From assembly GCA_018303895.1 (NCBI GenBank), contig JAGVXJ010000070.1:1-18617 (forward strand): DNA of 18,617 nt, given 5' to 3'. Positions within the stretch are counted from its first letter, which is position 1; every line of letters starts with the position of its first letter. Position numbers and translations under genes: made by a program. Below, piece after piece: positions 12,260 through 18,575 of the stretch. The DNA is from Candidatus Pacearchaeota archaeon (GTDB lineage: Archaea > Nanobdellota > Nanobdellia > Pacearchaeales > GW2011-AR1). The notes under the pieces are model-generated. The model did not search any database. It had not been told where the DNA came from and saw only the letters and a list, made by a program, of their open reading frames with translations.

Positions 12260-15114
12260 ATCTTCAAACTCACAACCTTACTCACGCCTTCTTGCATCGA
12301 GATTCCATAAATATTTGTCGCGTTGCTTATGACTTCGTCGTTGTGTGTGATTACGATGTATTGCCCTTTTGTCATGTATTTTTTCAGAAGCCCGGCGAGA
12401 CGCTCCGAGTTTCTTTTATCCAAAGCAGCGTCGATTTCGTCGAGAATGTAGAAGTGGTAAGGTTTTAATTCCTGAATTCCGAAAATCAAACTCAAAGCGA
12501 CAAGAGTTTGTTCTCCGCCAGAAAGTGAGGTTACATCAAAATATTTTCCGTGTCCAGTTTTTACAATTATACTGACTCCTGCTTCAAATGGTTCTTTTTT
12601 ATTTTCAAGCTCGAGATAAACTTCTCCTTTAGTGCTAAGTTGTGCAAAGTTTCTCGAGAATATCTCGTTTAAAGACTCCAAAGTTCGGAGGAAAGTTTTT
12701 TTCTTTTTGATATCTATCTCGTGAATGATATTCAATATCCCTTCTTTTTCTTTTACAATTACTTCAACTTTTTGATTTATAGCGTCGTATTCTTTTTTGA
12801 TTTCGTCATAAACTTCCAATGCTCGGAGATTTACAGAACCGATTCTGATTAAATCTTCTTTCAAAGCATTAAGTCTTTCAAACATATTCTCTCGATTACC
12901 TTTGATAATTTCAACATTAGGGAAATTCAGCATTTCCATCTCGAGATTTTCAATTTCAGCGTCAACTTTTGCTTTCGAAATTTTTGTGTTATTGACTTCT
13001 TGTTCGATGCTGTAAAAGAAAGTTTGCTCTTTCATAACAGAAGACTCATTCTCACGCATCGTCATTTGATACTTATCTCTTTCTCCAATAAATTTCTGGA
13101 ATTTTTTTCCCAGTTCTTCTTCCTGCAATTTTTTCTTTTCTACCAGTTCAACTTTTTCTTTTATTATTCTTCTAATTTTTGCAAGCTCTTCTGAAAAATC
13201 TTCTTCATCACGCACAAGCTGTTTCAAAGAAAGCTTCGTCCTCTCAAGCTCTCTTGATTTAAACGAAATTTCAGAATTAACATTCTCTTCTGTTCTCAAT
13301 GAAATTTCCTGTAATTCAACTTTTAGAAGTTCATATTTGTGCTCAATGTTAGAATTATCGTCGAAATTTGTTTCAAGACTCTTTTTTCTTTTTTCAAATT
13401 CGGAAAGGTCCGATTTAACATTTTGAACTTTTTCGTAAATAACTTTAATCTGATCTTTTTTTGAATTGATATCTGAAATTTTCATCAAGTCTGATTCTCG
13501 TCGATTAATTTCCATGGCCATTGATTCAATTTCTTTTTTTAGATTTTCTCTTTTCATTAAAATGTCCGAAAGTTCTTTCTGAGATAAAGCAGTTATTTTT
13601 TTAAGTTCATCAATTTTTGGACTTACTTCTTTGGAAATCTCTTTGATATGCAATGGAGTAATTTTACTTTTACACAACGGACAAACATCAAGCTTAGCAA
13701 TATTTTCAACTACTTTATTTTGACGATTTATTTCATAGTCATTAGTATGAATTGTTTTCTCAAGTTCAAGTGCCCGTTTTACAAGTTCTTCAGTCAGTTC
13801 TTTTTTCTTTGTTAATTCATTTTTAATTTCATTCAACTGAACAGGATTTGTCTTTTTGTCGAATAAACCAAAAGAAATATTTTCAATTTGTTTAAGCAAA
13901 TAAGTTGATTCATTATTAAAATTCTGAAGAAGATTACTTTTATCAGAAAGTCGCTCGTTCAAAGATTTTAATTCTGCCTTTGACATGTAGAATTTTTTTC
14001 TCTGTTCTTCAAGTTTTTCAAGCTCTTTTTTTTTCTCAGCAATTTCTTTGTTTTTCTTTGACAGGGACGGAGATTCTTTCTGCAATTCTTTTATCGAAAG
14101 TTCATTATTTCTTACAAATTCTTCAAACTCCACTTTTTGTTTTGAAATTTCAAGAATCTTTTTTTCGTAATTGTCAAGTCTAACCGCCAAACCAGCAAGT
14201 TCAGCTCGAGTATTCGCAATTTCTTGATTTAGGCGTTCCTGTTCGAGTCCGGTTTCTTTTTGAATATTGCTGTTAATATTAGAAATTTTAGAGTCTAGCG
14301 TTGAATTTTCTGTTTTCAAGTCAGAAATTTTTTTTCTTATTTTTTCAAGTTCTTTTATTTTCTTTTCAATTTCTTCCTGGATTATACTCGACTCTTTTTT
14401 CTTTTTTGAAAGATCATGGAAAATTATACTCGCTTTAAATTTTTGAACATCAGATTCTATTTTTTTAAATCGTAACGCTTGTTGTCTTTCTTTTTCAAGA
14501 TTGTTTAAGTAAGCAGTTCTTTCTCTTAAGATAGCCATAATTTCTTTTAATTTCTCCTCGGTTTTTTCCAGTTCCTTAAGTGATTTTTCTTTTCGCACTT
14601 CATAGACTGAAATTCCGGCAACTTCTTCGATAACTTTTCTTCTTTCTTCGGTGTGCATACGGACGAAATTTTGAATTTCTCCCTGAAGAATTATGTTAAA
14701 TCCGTTTGGGTCAATTCCTGCCTGAGCCAGCAATGCAAGAACATCCTGACGCGTTTTTGTTTCATTATTTATTTTGTATATGCTTAAACCATTTCTTCTG
14801 ACAATTCTTTTTATTGAAACCTCATCGGCTTCCAAACCAAAATCATTATTCTTATTATCAAAAACAATTTCAACTACTGCTTCTTTTGCGGGCGGTGCAA
14901 CTTTACTTCCTAAAAAAATTAAATTACTTGCCTTCGCTGCTCTCATGGATTTTATACTTAATCTCCCGAGAACAAAACACAGCGCGTCGGAAACGTTTGA
15001 TTTTCCAGAGCCGTTTGGACCGATGATAACATTAATTCCCTCGCTGAACGGAAGCTCTGTTTTTTTAGGGAAGCTCTTGAAACCGTGCATCACCAGTTTT
15101 TTCACGTAGGACAT
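12256..15114 (-). CDS. smc: SMC-family ATPase with a Rad50-type zinc hook
   Basis: SMC proteins organise and segregate chromosomes as dimers of long coiled coils with ABC ATPase heads. The head is SMC-type: VMHGFKSF near the start, Walker A GPNGSGKSN (32-40), SVNLRALEVYDEI before the C-terminal head, signature LSGGEQT (864-870), Walker B YILDEIDAALD (Asp892, Glu893) and an ITHNDE switch. Two coiled-coil arms of about 300 residues lie between. The oddity is the middle. SMC proteins usually have about 1,150-1,200 residues with a 150-200 residue hinge; this one has 952 and instead shows VCPLCKSKITPLHIKEI, with Cys478 and Cys481 at the exact centre. That CPxC followed by an xHxxEI helix is the Rad50 zinc-hook pattern. 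It has its own leaderless promoter and follows rnhB by 51 nt. No kleisin gene is in the window. Confidence 0.9.
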   Translation of the reverse strand: MSYVKKLVMHGFKSFPKKTELPFSEGINVIIGPNGSGKSNVSDALCFVLGRLSIKSMRAAKASNLIFLGSKVAPPAKEAVVEIVFDNKNNDFGLEADEVSIKRIVRRNGLSIYKINNETKTRQDVLALLAQAGIDPNGFNIILQGEIQNFVRMHTEERRKVIEEVAGISVYEVRKEKSLKELEKTEEKLKEIMAILRERTAYLNNLEKERQQALRFKKIESDVQKFKASIIFHDLSKKKKESSIIQEEIEKKIKELEKIRKKISDLKTENSTLDSKISNINSNIQKETGLEQERLNQEIANTRAELAGLAVRLDNYEKKILEISKQKVEFEEFVRNNELSIKELQKESPSLSKKNKEIAEKKKELEKLEEQRKKFYMSKAELKSLNERLSDKSNLLQNFNNESTYLLKQIENISFGLFDKKTNPVQLNEIKNELTKKKELTEELVKRALELEKTIHTNDYEINRQNKVVENIAKLDVCPLCKSKITPLHIKEISKEVSPKIDELKKITALSQKELSDILMKRENLKKEIESMAMEINRRESDLMKISDINSKKDQIKVIYEKVQNVKSDLSEFEKRKKSLETNFDDNSNIEHKYELLKVELQEISLRTEENVNSEISFKSRELERTKLSLKQLVRDEEDFSEELAKIRRIIKEKVELVEKKKLQEEELGKKFQKFIGERDKYQMTMRENESSVMKEQTFFYSIEQEVNNTKISKAKVDAEIENLEMEMLNFPNVEIIKGNRENMFERLNALKEDLIRIGSVNLRALEVYDEIKKEYDAINQKVEVIVKEKEGILNIIHEIDIKKKKTFLRTLESLNEIFSRNFAQLSTKGEVYLELENKKEPFEAGVSIIVKTGHGKYFDVTSLSGGEQTLVALSLIFGIQELKPYHFYILDEIDAALDKRNSERLAGLLKKYMTKGQYIVITHNDEVISNATNIYGISMQEGVSKVVSLKI

Positions 15115-15135
15115 AAATGATAGAAGAAATCGGGA

Positions 15136-15145
15136 TTTTTAAGTA
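15136..15145 (-). promoter_or_regulatory. TATA box of the SMC gene
   Basis: On the minus strand the element reads ACTTAAAAAT, centred about 26 nt before the ATG at 15114. It lies between rnhB and SMC, so SMC need not depend on the rnhB promoter. Confidence 0.6.
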
Positions 15146-15165
15146 TTTCAGAATAAAAACGAAAA

Positions 15166-15828
15166 TTAAATCAATCTTTTCTGCTCGGCTTTTTTCTGGT
15201 TGTCTTTCCATGTTGCCCAGGATTTTCGAAATATTCCGTCGTCAGAAAATGCCTTTGCGTTTTTTTCTAGAAATTTTTTAGTTAATGGATCTGCTGGATA
15301 TCCTGAACCGATTGAACTGCCGTATTTTTCTCTTAGCTTGTCCATTTCCTTTTCACGGACGCATTTGGCAAGAACAGACGCGGCAGAGACTACAATATGA
15401 TTTATGTCTGCTTTATGCTCACATGAGATTTCCAAGTTTGAAAGATTATCAATTTTCATTTTAAGAGAATCCTTCCATTTAACAATACTCACCGACGGAC
15501 AATCGACGATAACTTTTATTTTTTTTGAAGTTTTGTTCAGCTTATTTATTATTCTCGCACATGCTTCAGCTTCGAGTTCATTGAGCAAATTCATTTCTGT
15601 TTTTTTGTCTATTTCCGCCGGAGAAATAATTTCAACATCAAAACTTTCTGCCTTTTCTTTTATTAATCCTTCAAGATGTTCGCGACGTTTTTGACTTAAT
15701 TGTTTGCTGTCTTTTACCCCGTTTTTTCTTAATTCATTTTCAAAAGAATCGTCGATGAGAACTCCCGCCAAAATCATCGGGCCTATGACCGGACCTCGGC
15801 CGGCATCATCCACACCAATTTTTAACAT
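15166..15828 (-). CDS. rnhB: Ribonuclease HII
   Basis: RNase HII removes ribonucleotides from RNA/DNA hybrids, including single misincorporated ribonucleotides. The 220-residue protein has GVDDAGRGPVIGPM (residues 5-18), a KDSKQLS segment (39-45), VIVDCPS with Asp109, and HKADINHIVVSAASVLAK with Asp141, the expected acidic active-site set, then GSGYPADPLT. The second catalytic position, normally Glu in DEAGRG, is Asp8 here. The start at 15828 is chosen by TATA spacing and the usual distance to the first motif; the 19 extra codons upstream are implausible. It is upstream of the SMC gene on the same strand. Confidence 0.95.
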   Translation of the reverse strand: MLKIGVDDAGRGPVIGPMILAGVLIDDSFENELRKNGVKDSKQLSQKRREHLEGLIKEKAESFDVEIISPAEIDKKTEMNLLNELEAEACARIINKLNKTSKKIKVIVDCPSVSIVKWKDSLKMKIDNLSNLEISCEHKADINHIVVSAASVLAKCVREKEMDKLREKYGSSIGSGYPADPLTKKFLEKNAKAFSDDGIFRKSWATWKDNQKKAEQKRLI

Positions 15829-15848
15829 CACAAGAAAAAAAGAGTTAT

Positions 15849-15858
15849 GATATAAAAG
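15849..15858 (-). promoter_or_regulatory. TATA box of rnhB
   Basis: On the minus strand the element reads CTTTTATATC, centred about 25 nt before the ATG at 15828. Confidence 0.65.
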
Positions 15859-15883
15859 GTTTGTTGTTTTTTGAAGAACATAC

Positions 15884-15893
15884 AATTTAAAAA
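15884..15893 (+). promoter_or_regulatory. TATA box of the tRNA locus
   Basis: AATTTAAAAA predicts a start near 15914, just before the tRNA-like element at 15923. No TATA-like sequence precedes the intact tRNA at 16018, so both may be transcribed together. Confidence 0.5.
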
Positions 15894-15922
15894 TCTGGTA
15901 ATAATTGTTTTTTTATCAATCC

Positions 15923-16006
15923 GAGCCTATAACTCAGCCTGGCTAGACTGGAATAAAAATTCCGTGAAACCATCTGAGCAAAAAGTACTGATGTTTCGCA
16001 GGCTCA
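15923..16006 (+). ncRNA. tRNA-like relic or tRNA-derived RNA upstream of tRNA-Ile
   Basis: The first 26 bases match the 5' half of the tRNA-Ile at 16018 with one difference. The element ends in AGGCTCA, so GAGCCT/AGGCTC gives a 6-bp acceptor-like stem plus a discriminator-like A. The rest is not a tRNA: the anticodon arm position holds GGAAT-AAAA-ATTCC (15950-15963), with a 4-nt loop. In place of the T-arm there is a 10-bp stem with one bulge, GTGAAACcATC/GATGTTTCGC (15964-15974/15990-15999), with a 15-nt loop. It is either a decayed tRNA copy or a structured RNA that reuses tRNA ends for processing. The kept acceptor pairing favours some function. Confidence 0.5.
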
Positions 16007-16017
16007 ACATCACATTC

Positions 16018-16143
16018 GAGCCTATAGCTCAGCCTGGCTAGAGCACCGCTCTTATAAGAATAAGTTCCGTTAGGAATTTAGTTTCATTCTCTTCGGAGAA
16101 ATAGGAAAGGCGGGGGTCCACGGTTCAAATCCGTGTAGGCTCA
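16018..16143 (+). tRNA. tRNA-Ile (anticodon UAU) with a 51-nt intron
   Basis: The cloverleaf is complete: acceptor GAGCCTA/TAGGCTC, D-stem GCTC/GAGC, anticodon stem CCGCT/GGCGG, T-arm CACGG-TTCAAAT-CCGTG, discriminator A at 16143 and no encoded CCA. The loop CTTATAA puts TAT at 16053-16055, so the anticodon is UAU, reading AUA. The intron spans 16057-16107 at the canonical 37/38 site. Around it the anticodon stem, a 3-nt bulge (16106-16108), a 4-bp helix CTTA/TAGG (16051-16054/16102-16105) and a 3-nt bulge (16055-16057) make a bulge-helix-bulge for the splicing endonuclease. The intron contains a TTCTC-TTCG-GAGAA hairpin. The mature tRNA is 75 nt. Confidence 0.92.
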
Positions 16144-16144
16144 T
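16126..16144 (+). repeat. 19-bp direct repeat, copy 1 (tRNA 3' end)
   Basis: CAAATCCGTGTAGGCTCAT covers the T-arm and acceptor 3' end of the tRNA plus one base. It recurs exactly at 16264-16282. The tRNA 3' end is the classic integrase attachment site in archaea. Confidence 0.75.
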
Positions 16145-16146
16145 GG

Positions 16147-16169
16147 GTTTCTTTTTAGAAAAAAGAAAC
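16147..16169 (+). terminator. Hairpin after tRNA-Ile
   Basis: GTTTCTTTTT (16147-16156) pairs perfectly with AAAAAGAAAC (16160-16169) around AGA. The T5 run right after the tRNA probably ends transcription; the hairpin may also help processing. Confidence 0.5.
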
Positions 16170-16216
16170 TACACTGGTAGAAAAACTAAATTTGCGAAAT
16201 GGATTTGAACGTAGTT

Positions 16217-16262
16217 TCACACCGAGATTACGAGGTGTGACGTAGACATCTTTGATGTCTGC
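16217..16262 (+). repeat. Two inverted repeats between the tRNA 3'-end copies
   Basis: TCACACC/GGTGTGA (16217-16223/16234-16240, 7 bp) and GTAGACATC/GATGTCTGC (16242-16250/16254-16262, 9 bp with one G-U) stand side by side. Just before them GGATTTGAAC (16201-16210) is the reverse complement of the tRNA T-arm segment. The interval looks like a small structured insertion. Confidence 0.45.
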
Positions 16263-16263
16263 A

Positions 16264-16282
16264 CAAATCCGTGTAGGCTCAT
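16264..16282 (+). repeat. 19-bp direct repeat, copy 2 (att-like)
   Basis: Exact copy of the tRNA 3' end, 138 bp downstream of the original. It lacks the TTC of the T-loop and the 5' half of a tRNA, so it is not a second tRNA gene. It reads as attR-like or as a leftover of tRNA duplication. Confidence 0.7.
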
Positions 16283-16302
16283 ATCTTTTCAGTATAGAAA
16301 TC

Positions 16303-16312
16303 AATTTAAATG
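16303..16312 (+). promoter_or_regulatory. TATA box of the 114-aa gene
   Basis: AATTTAAATG is centred about 25 nt before the ATG at 16332. Confidence 0.55.
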
Positions 16313-16331
16313 AAAAATAGATTTATCTGAA

Positions 16332-16676
16332 ATGGATTTAGACACAAGAGTCAAAATATTGAGGAACGATTCATTTTCAGCAAATTTAACAAATAAGTTA
16401 AAAGATGTCGAAAAAGTGAATAGTAATGTTGCTTCCGACGCTGCTGAAATTCTTCGTGCCCTGCTTAAATTATACGATTACTCTAGAGAAGGTATTGAAG
16501 GGTTAATCAAAAAACAACTCACCTATCCTATTGACCCAAAAGAAGAAATGTTCAAAGGATTCCAGACTTTCGTTTCACTTAGATTTTTAGAAGAAAGAAA
16601 TTATGTTGAATTTAAGGATGGGATGTATAAATTAACGGAAAAAGCGGAGAATACTTTTATCCAGACATTGGAATAA
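16332..16676 (+). CDS. Small winged-helix-like protein, 114 aa
   Basis: The protein is helical for about 75 residues and then reads FLEERNYVEFKDGMYKLTEKAE (about 88-109). That has the helix, strand, turn, strand, helix order of a winged-helix DNA-binding domain. The first part, with LLKLYDYSREGIEGLIKKQ, could be the rest of the domain and a dimerisation helix. No metal site or ligand domain is visible. It lies just outside the tRNA 3'-end duplication, a place where integrated elements often leave genes, but nothing else marks it as foreign. Role as a transcription regulator is inferred. Confidence 0.6.
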   Translation: MDLDTRVKILRNDSFSANLTNKLKDVEKVNSNVASDAAEILRALLKLYDYSREGIEGLIKKQLTYPIDPKEEMFKGFQTFVSLRFLEERNYVEFKDGMYKLTEKAENTFIQTLE

Positions 16677-16713
16677 GCAACAAACTTTTTACGTCAAAAA
16701 TTCTAAATTAAAA

Positions 16714-17160
16714 TCAAAGCGTTTTACCGACAACTTTTAGAAGAAAATATCTGTAAACATTCATCGATATGAAAAAAAGAGTGAAAGCGATAAACTGAGA
16801 AAGAACTACTGAAGTTAGCACGCCAGTAAAATGCCTAATTAAATATCTTGAAATGAAAAATAAGAGAGGATAATAAATCAAGCAGGTTAAGAAAAATGCG
16901 ACTGGAGTGAAGTAGGCGATGTCTTCGGCAAATTCTTTTAGAGAAAGTTTGTGATTTCTTGTGTCGTCGTAGATTCTCATAATAAGCCAAAATGATGCCG
17001 CCCCTAAAATTGCACCACCAACGGCAGAGAACGAAATTATATTCGCTGATTCAGTCATTTGAGAAGTGAGATAACTTACAGATGGTGCTCCGACCAAGGC
17101 TCCTATTTCTCCGAAAATAATTTCTTTATTAAAATTGAAAAAGTTTTTTGAGTTAGTCAA
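16714..17160 (-). CDS. Multi-pass membrane protein, 148 aa, coupled to the glycosyltransferase
   Basis: The protein has about four membrane helices: GEIGALVGAPSVSYL (about 17-31), ISFSAVGGAILGAASFWLI (41-59), DIAYFTPVAFFLTCLIYYPLLFF and VLTSVVLSQFIAFTLFFI. It shows a GtrA-like size and layout, but I do not see a decisive family motif. Its start is a TTG that overlaps the last codons of the glycosyltransferase (8-nt overlap), and no TATA box precedes it, so it is surely read from the same mRNA. It may present or flip the lipid-linked product of that enzyme; that is inference from context. Confidence 0.7.
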   Translation of the reverse strand: MTNSKNFFNFNKEIIFGEIGALVGAPSVSYLTSQMTESANIISFSAVGGAILGAASFWLIMRIYDDTRNHKLSLKEFAEDIAYFTPVAFFLTCLIYYPLLFFISRYLIRHFTGVLTSVVLSQFIAFTLFFISMNVYRYFLLKVVGKTL

Positions 17161-17923
17161 AGTATTTCCTCCGTGTTATTCCTCTAATAAATTCGTGCTT
17201 GAAAATGATTCGGCTGATGTTGAAATAAGCATAAACCCAAAGCATGTGAATAAACCCTTTTGACTCAAGCCTCCTTGGAGAAATAAAAACTTTGCCACAA
17301 CTTTCTAAAATTCCAAACTTGTATCCTTTTTTTACTGCATCCTCGGAATATTTTGAATCTTCGCCAAATTCCAATGGTTGAAATCCGTGAATTGATTTGT
17401 GAACTTCAACTTTTGTAAACATACAATTCTGCATGAAAGGGTTTTTTTTATTTTGATTCAGTTTCATTCCAATATTTGCAAAACCATAAAAAAGATTATA
17501 TCTAATTTTGTATGAACGTTTGCAAGATTTGAAAATATTTTTTAAATTTAATTTAATTTTTGAATCAAGTGGAATCTGCAAAGTTCCCGCAATGTCAAGT
17601 TTTCTTTTATGAAACTCCTTGAGTGATTTTTCCAGGAAATCTTTTGATGAGAGAATAGCATCCGAATCAATAAAAACCAAAATTTCTGCTTTTTCTTTTA
17701 TTGCTTTTTCGGCTCCGCTGTTTCGACCTTCTGTTGGGGTTCCGCCCTTGACGACGATGCAACCATACCTTTTCGCTATTTCGCGGGTTTTGTCAGAAGA
17801 ATTCGCGTCGGCGACAAAAATTTTAATTCCGAGTAAAGTCTGACCTTTCAAAGAACTGATAAGGAAAGGCAAAGTTTTTTCTTCATTTTTTGTTGGAATC
17901 ACAACCGCAACTTTCTCACTCAT
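17153..17923 (-). CDS. Family 2 glycosyltransferase
   Basis: GT-A enzymes of this family move sugars from nucleotide donors to lipid or protein acceptors at the inner membrane face. The 256-residue protein shows the N-terminal VAVVIPTKNEEKTLPFLISSL (5-25), VADANSSDKT (37-46), a GTPTEGRNSG donor-site segment (61-70) and the metal-binding DSD in ILVFIDSDA. A later GEDSKYSEDA carries the candidate catalytic acid, matching the ED motif. The C-terminus is aromatic and basic and may dock to the membrane. It heads a two-gene unit with the membrane protein and has its own leaderless promoter. Surface glycan or lipid glycosylation is likely; the acceptor is unknown. Confidence 0.88.
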   Translation of the reverse strand: MSEKVAVVIPTKNEEKTLPFLISSLKGQTLLGIKIFVADANSSDKTREIAKRYGCIVVKGGTPTEGRNSGAEKAIKEKAEILVFIDSDAILSSKDFLEKSLKEFHKRKLDIAGTLQIPLDSKIKLNLKNIFKSCKRSYKIRYNLFYGFANIGMKLNQNKKNPFMQNCMFTKVEVHKSIHGFQPLEFGEDSKYSEDAVKKGYKFGILESCGKVFISPRRLESKGFIHMLWVYAYFNISRIIFKHEFIRGITRRKYFD

Positions 17924-17944
17924 CAGATGGATTAGATTGAGAGT

Positions 17945-17954
17945 AATTAAAAAT
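17945..17954 (-). promoter_or_regulatory. TATA box of the glycosyltransferase operon
   Basis: On the minus strand the element reads ATTTTTAATT, centred about 26 nt before the ATG at 17923; divergent from the box at 17995-18004. Confidence 0.5.
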
Positions 17955-17994
17955 GTTTTGAATTTAAATTGCTACATTTTGGCGAATAATTAAT

Positions 17995-18004
17995 CTTATA
18001 TATT
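17995..18004 (+). promoter_or_regulatory. TATA box of the P-loop kinase gene
   Basis: CTTATATATT is centred about 25 nt before the ATG at 18024. Confidence 0.6.
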
Positions 18005-18023
18005 CTGGATTTCTTGAATTTTT

Positions 18024-18575
18024 ATGATAATTGGATTGACGGGAAGAATCGCGGCAGGAAAATCAGAAGTAGTAAATATTTTGGCAGAAGGTTATGGATT
18101 TACTAAATTGTCATTCGGCGAAGAAGTAAGAACGGAAGCTTATGCCCGGTCAATTGAAATAACGCGTGAAAATTTGCAGGCATTAGGGGCGAAATTCACA
18201 ATCGAGTTTGGCGAATCTTATTGGGCAAAAAGAATTTCTGCACGAATAAATAAAAAAGAAAATCATGTTATTGACGGATTTAGATATCCCGGGCAAGTCA
18301 AGTTTTTTAAGGAATTGTACAAAGATAAATTTCATTTTTTAAGAATTGATGCTCGTTATGAAACCCGTTTGAAAAGATTTTTGAACAGAGGAAGAAGAGA
18401 TGACTTGTTGACGGAAGAATCTTTTAGGGAAGTTGACGACGCTGATTGGTCTGGAGGAGATGGCGGACAAAATGTTTCCGAATGTTTTGGAATGGCAGAT
18501 ATAATAATTTCTAATGAAGATAGTTTGGATTTTTTAAAAAAAGATATAACTAAATTTTTAATAACAAAAATATAA
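18024..18575 (+). CDS. P-loop kinase related to dephospho-CoA/nucleotide kinases
   Basis: The 183-residue protein has Walker A GRIAAGKSE (residues 7-15), then a LSFGEEVR segment, an ENLQALG helix and DGFRYPGQVKFF. RIDARYETRLKRFLNRGRRDD follows with lid arginines, and the ADIIISNED stretch near the end is typical of dephospho-CoA-kinase-like and dNMP-kinase-like proteins. Archaeal members of this P-loop group have varied substrates, so the reaction is not fixed. The NEDSLDFLKKDI end matches a final NxGS-like strand and helix. The stop overlaps the next start by one base (TAATG), which suggests coupling to the YchF-like GTPase. Confidence 0.8.
   Translation: MIIGLTGRIAAGKSEVVNILAEGYGFTKLSFGEEVRTEAYARSIEITRENLQALGAKFTIEFGESYWAKRISARINKKENHVIDGFRYPGQVKFFKELYKDKFHFLRIDARYETRLKRFLNRGRRDDLLTEESFREVDDADWSGGDGGQNVSECFGMADIIISNEDSLDFLKKDITKFLITKI

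Noticed and set aside
12256..15114. Calling the protein Rad50.
   Set aside because: The head motifs around both ends follow SMC, including the SVNLRALEVYDEI run and KSF start; no Mre11 partner is adjacent. Only the hook resembles Rad50.
16264..16282. Second tRNA gene, judged from the acceptor and T-stem sequence.
   Set aside because: The TTC of the T-loop and the whole 5' half are missing; only the 3' 19 bases are shared.
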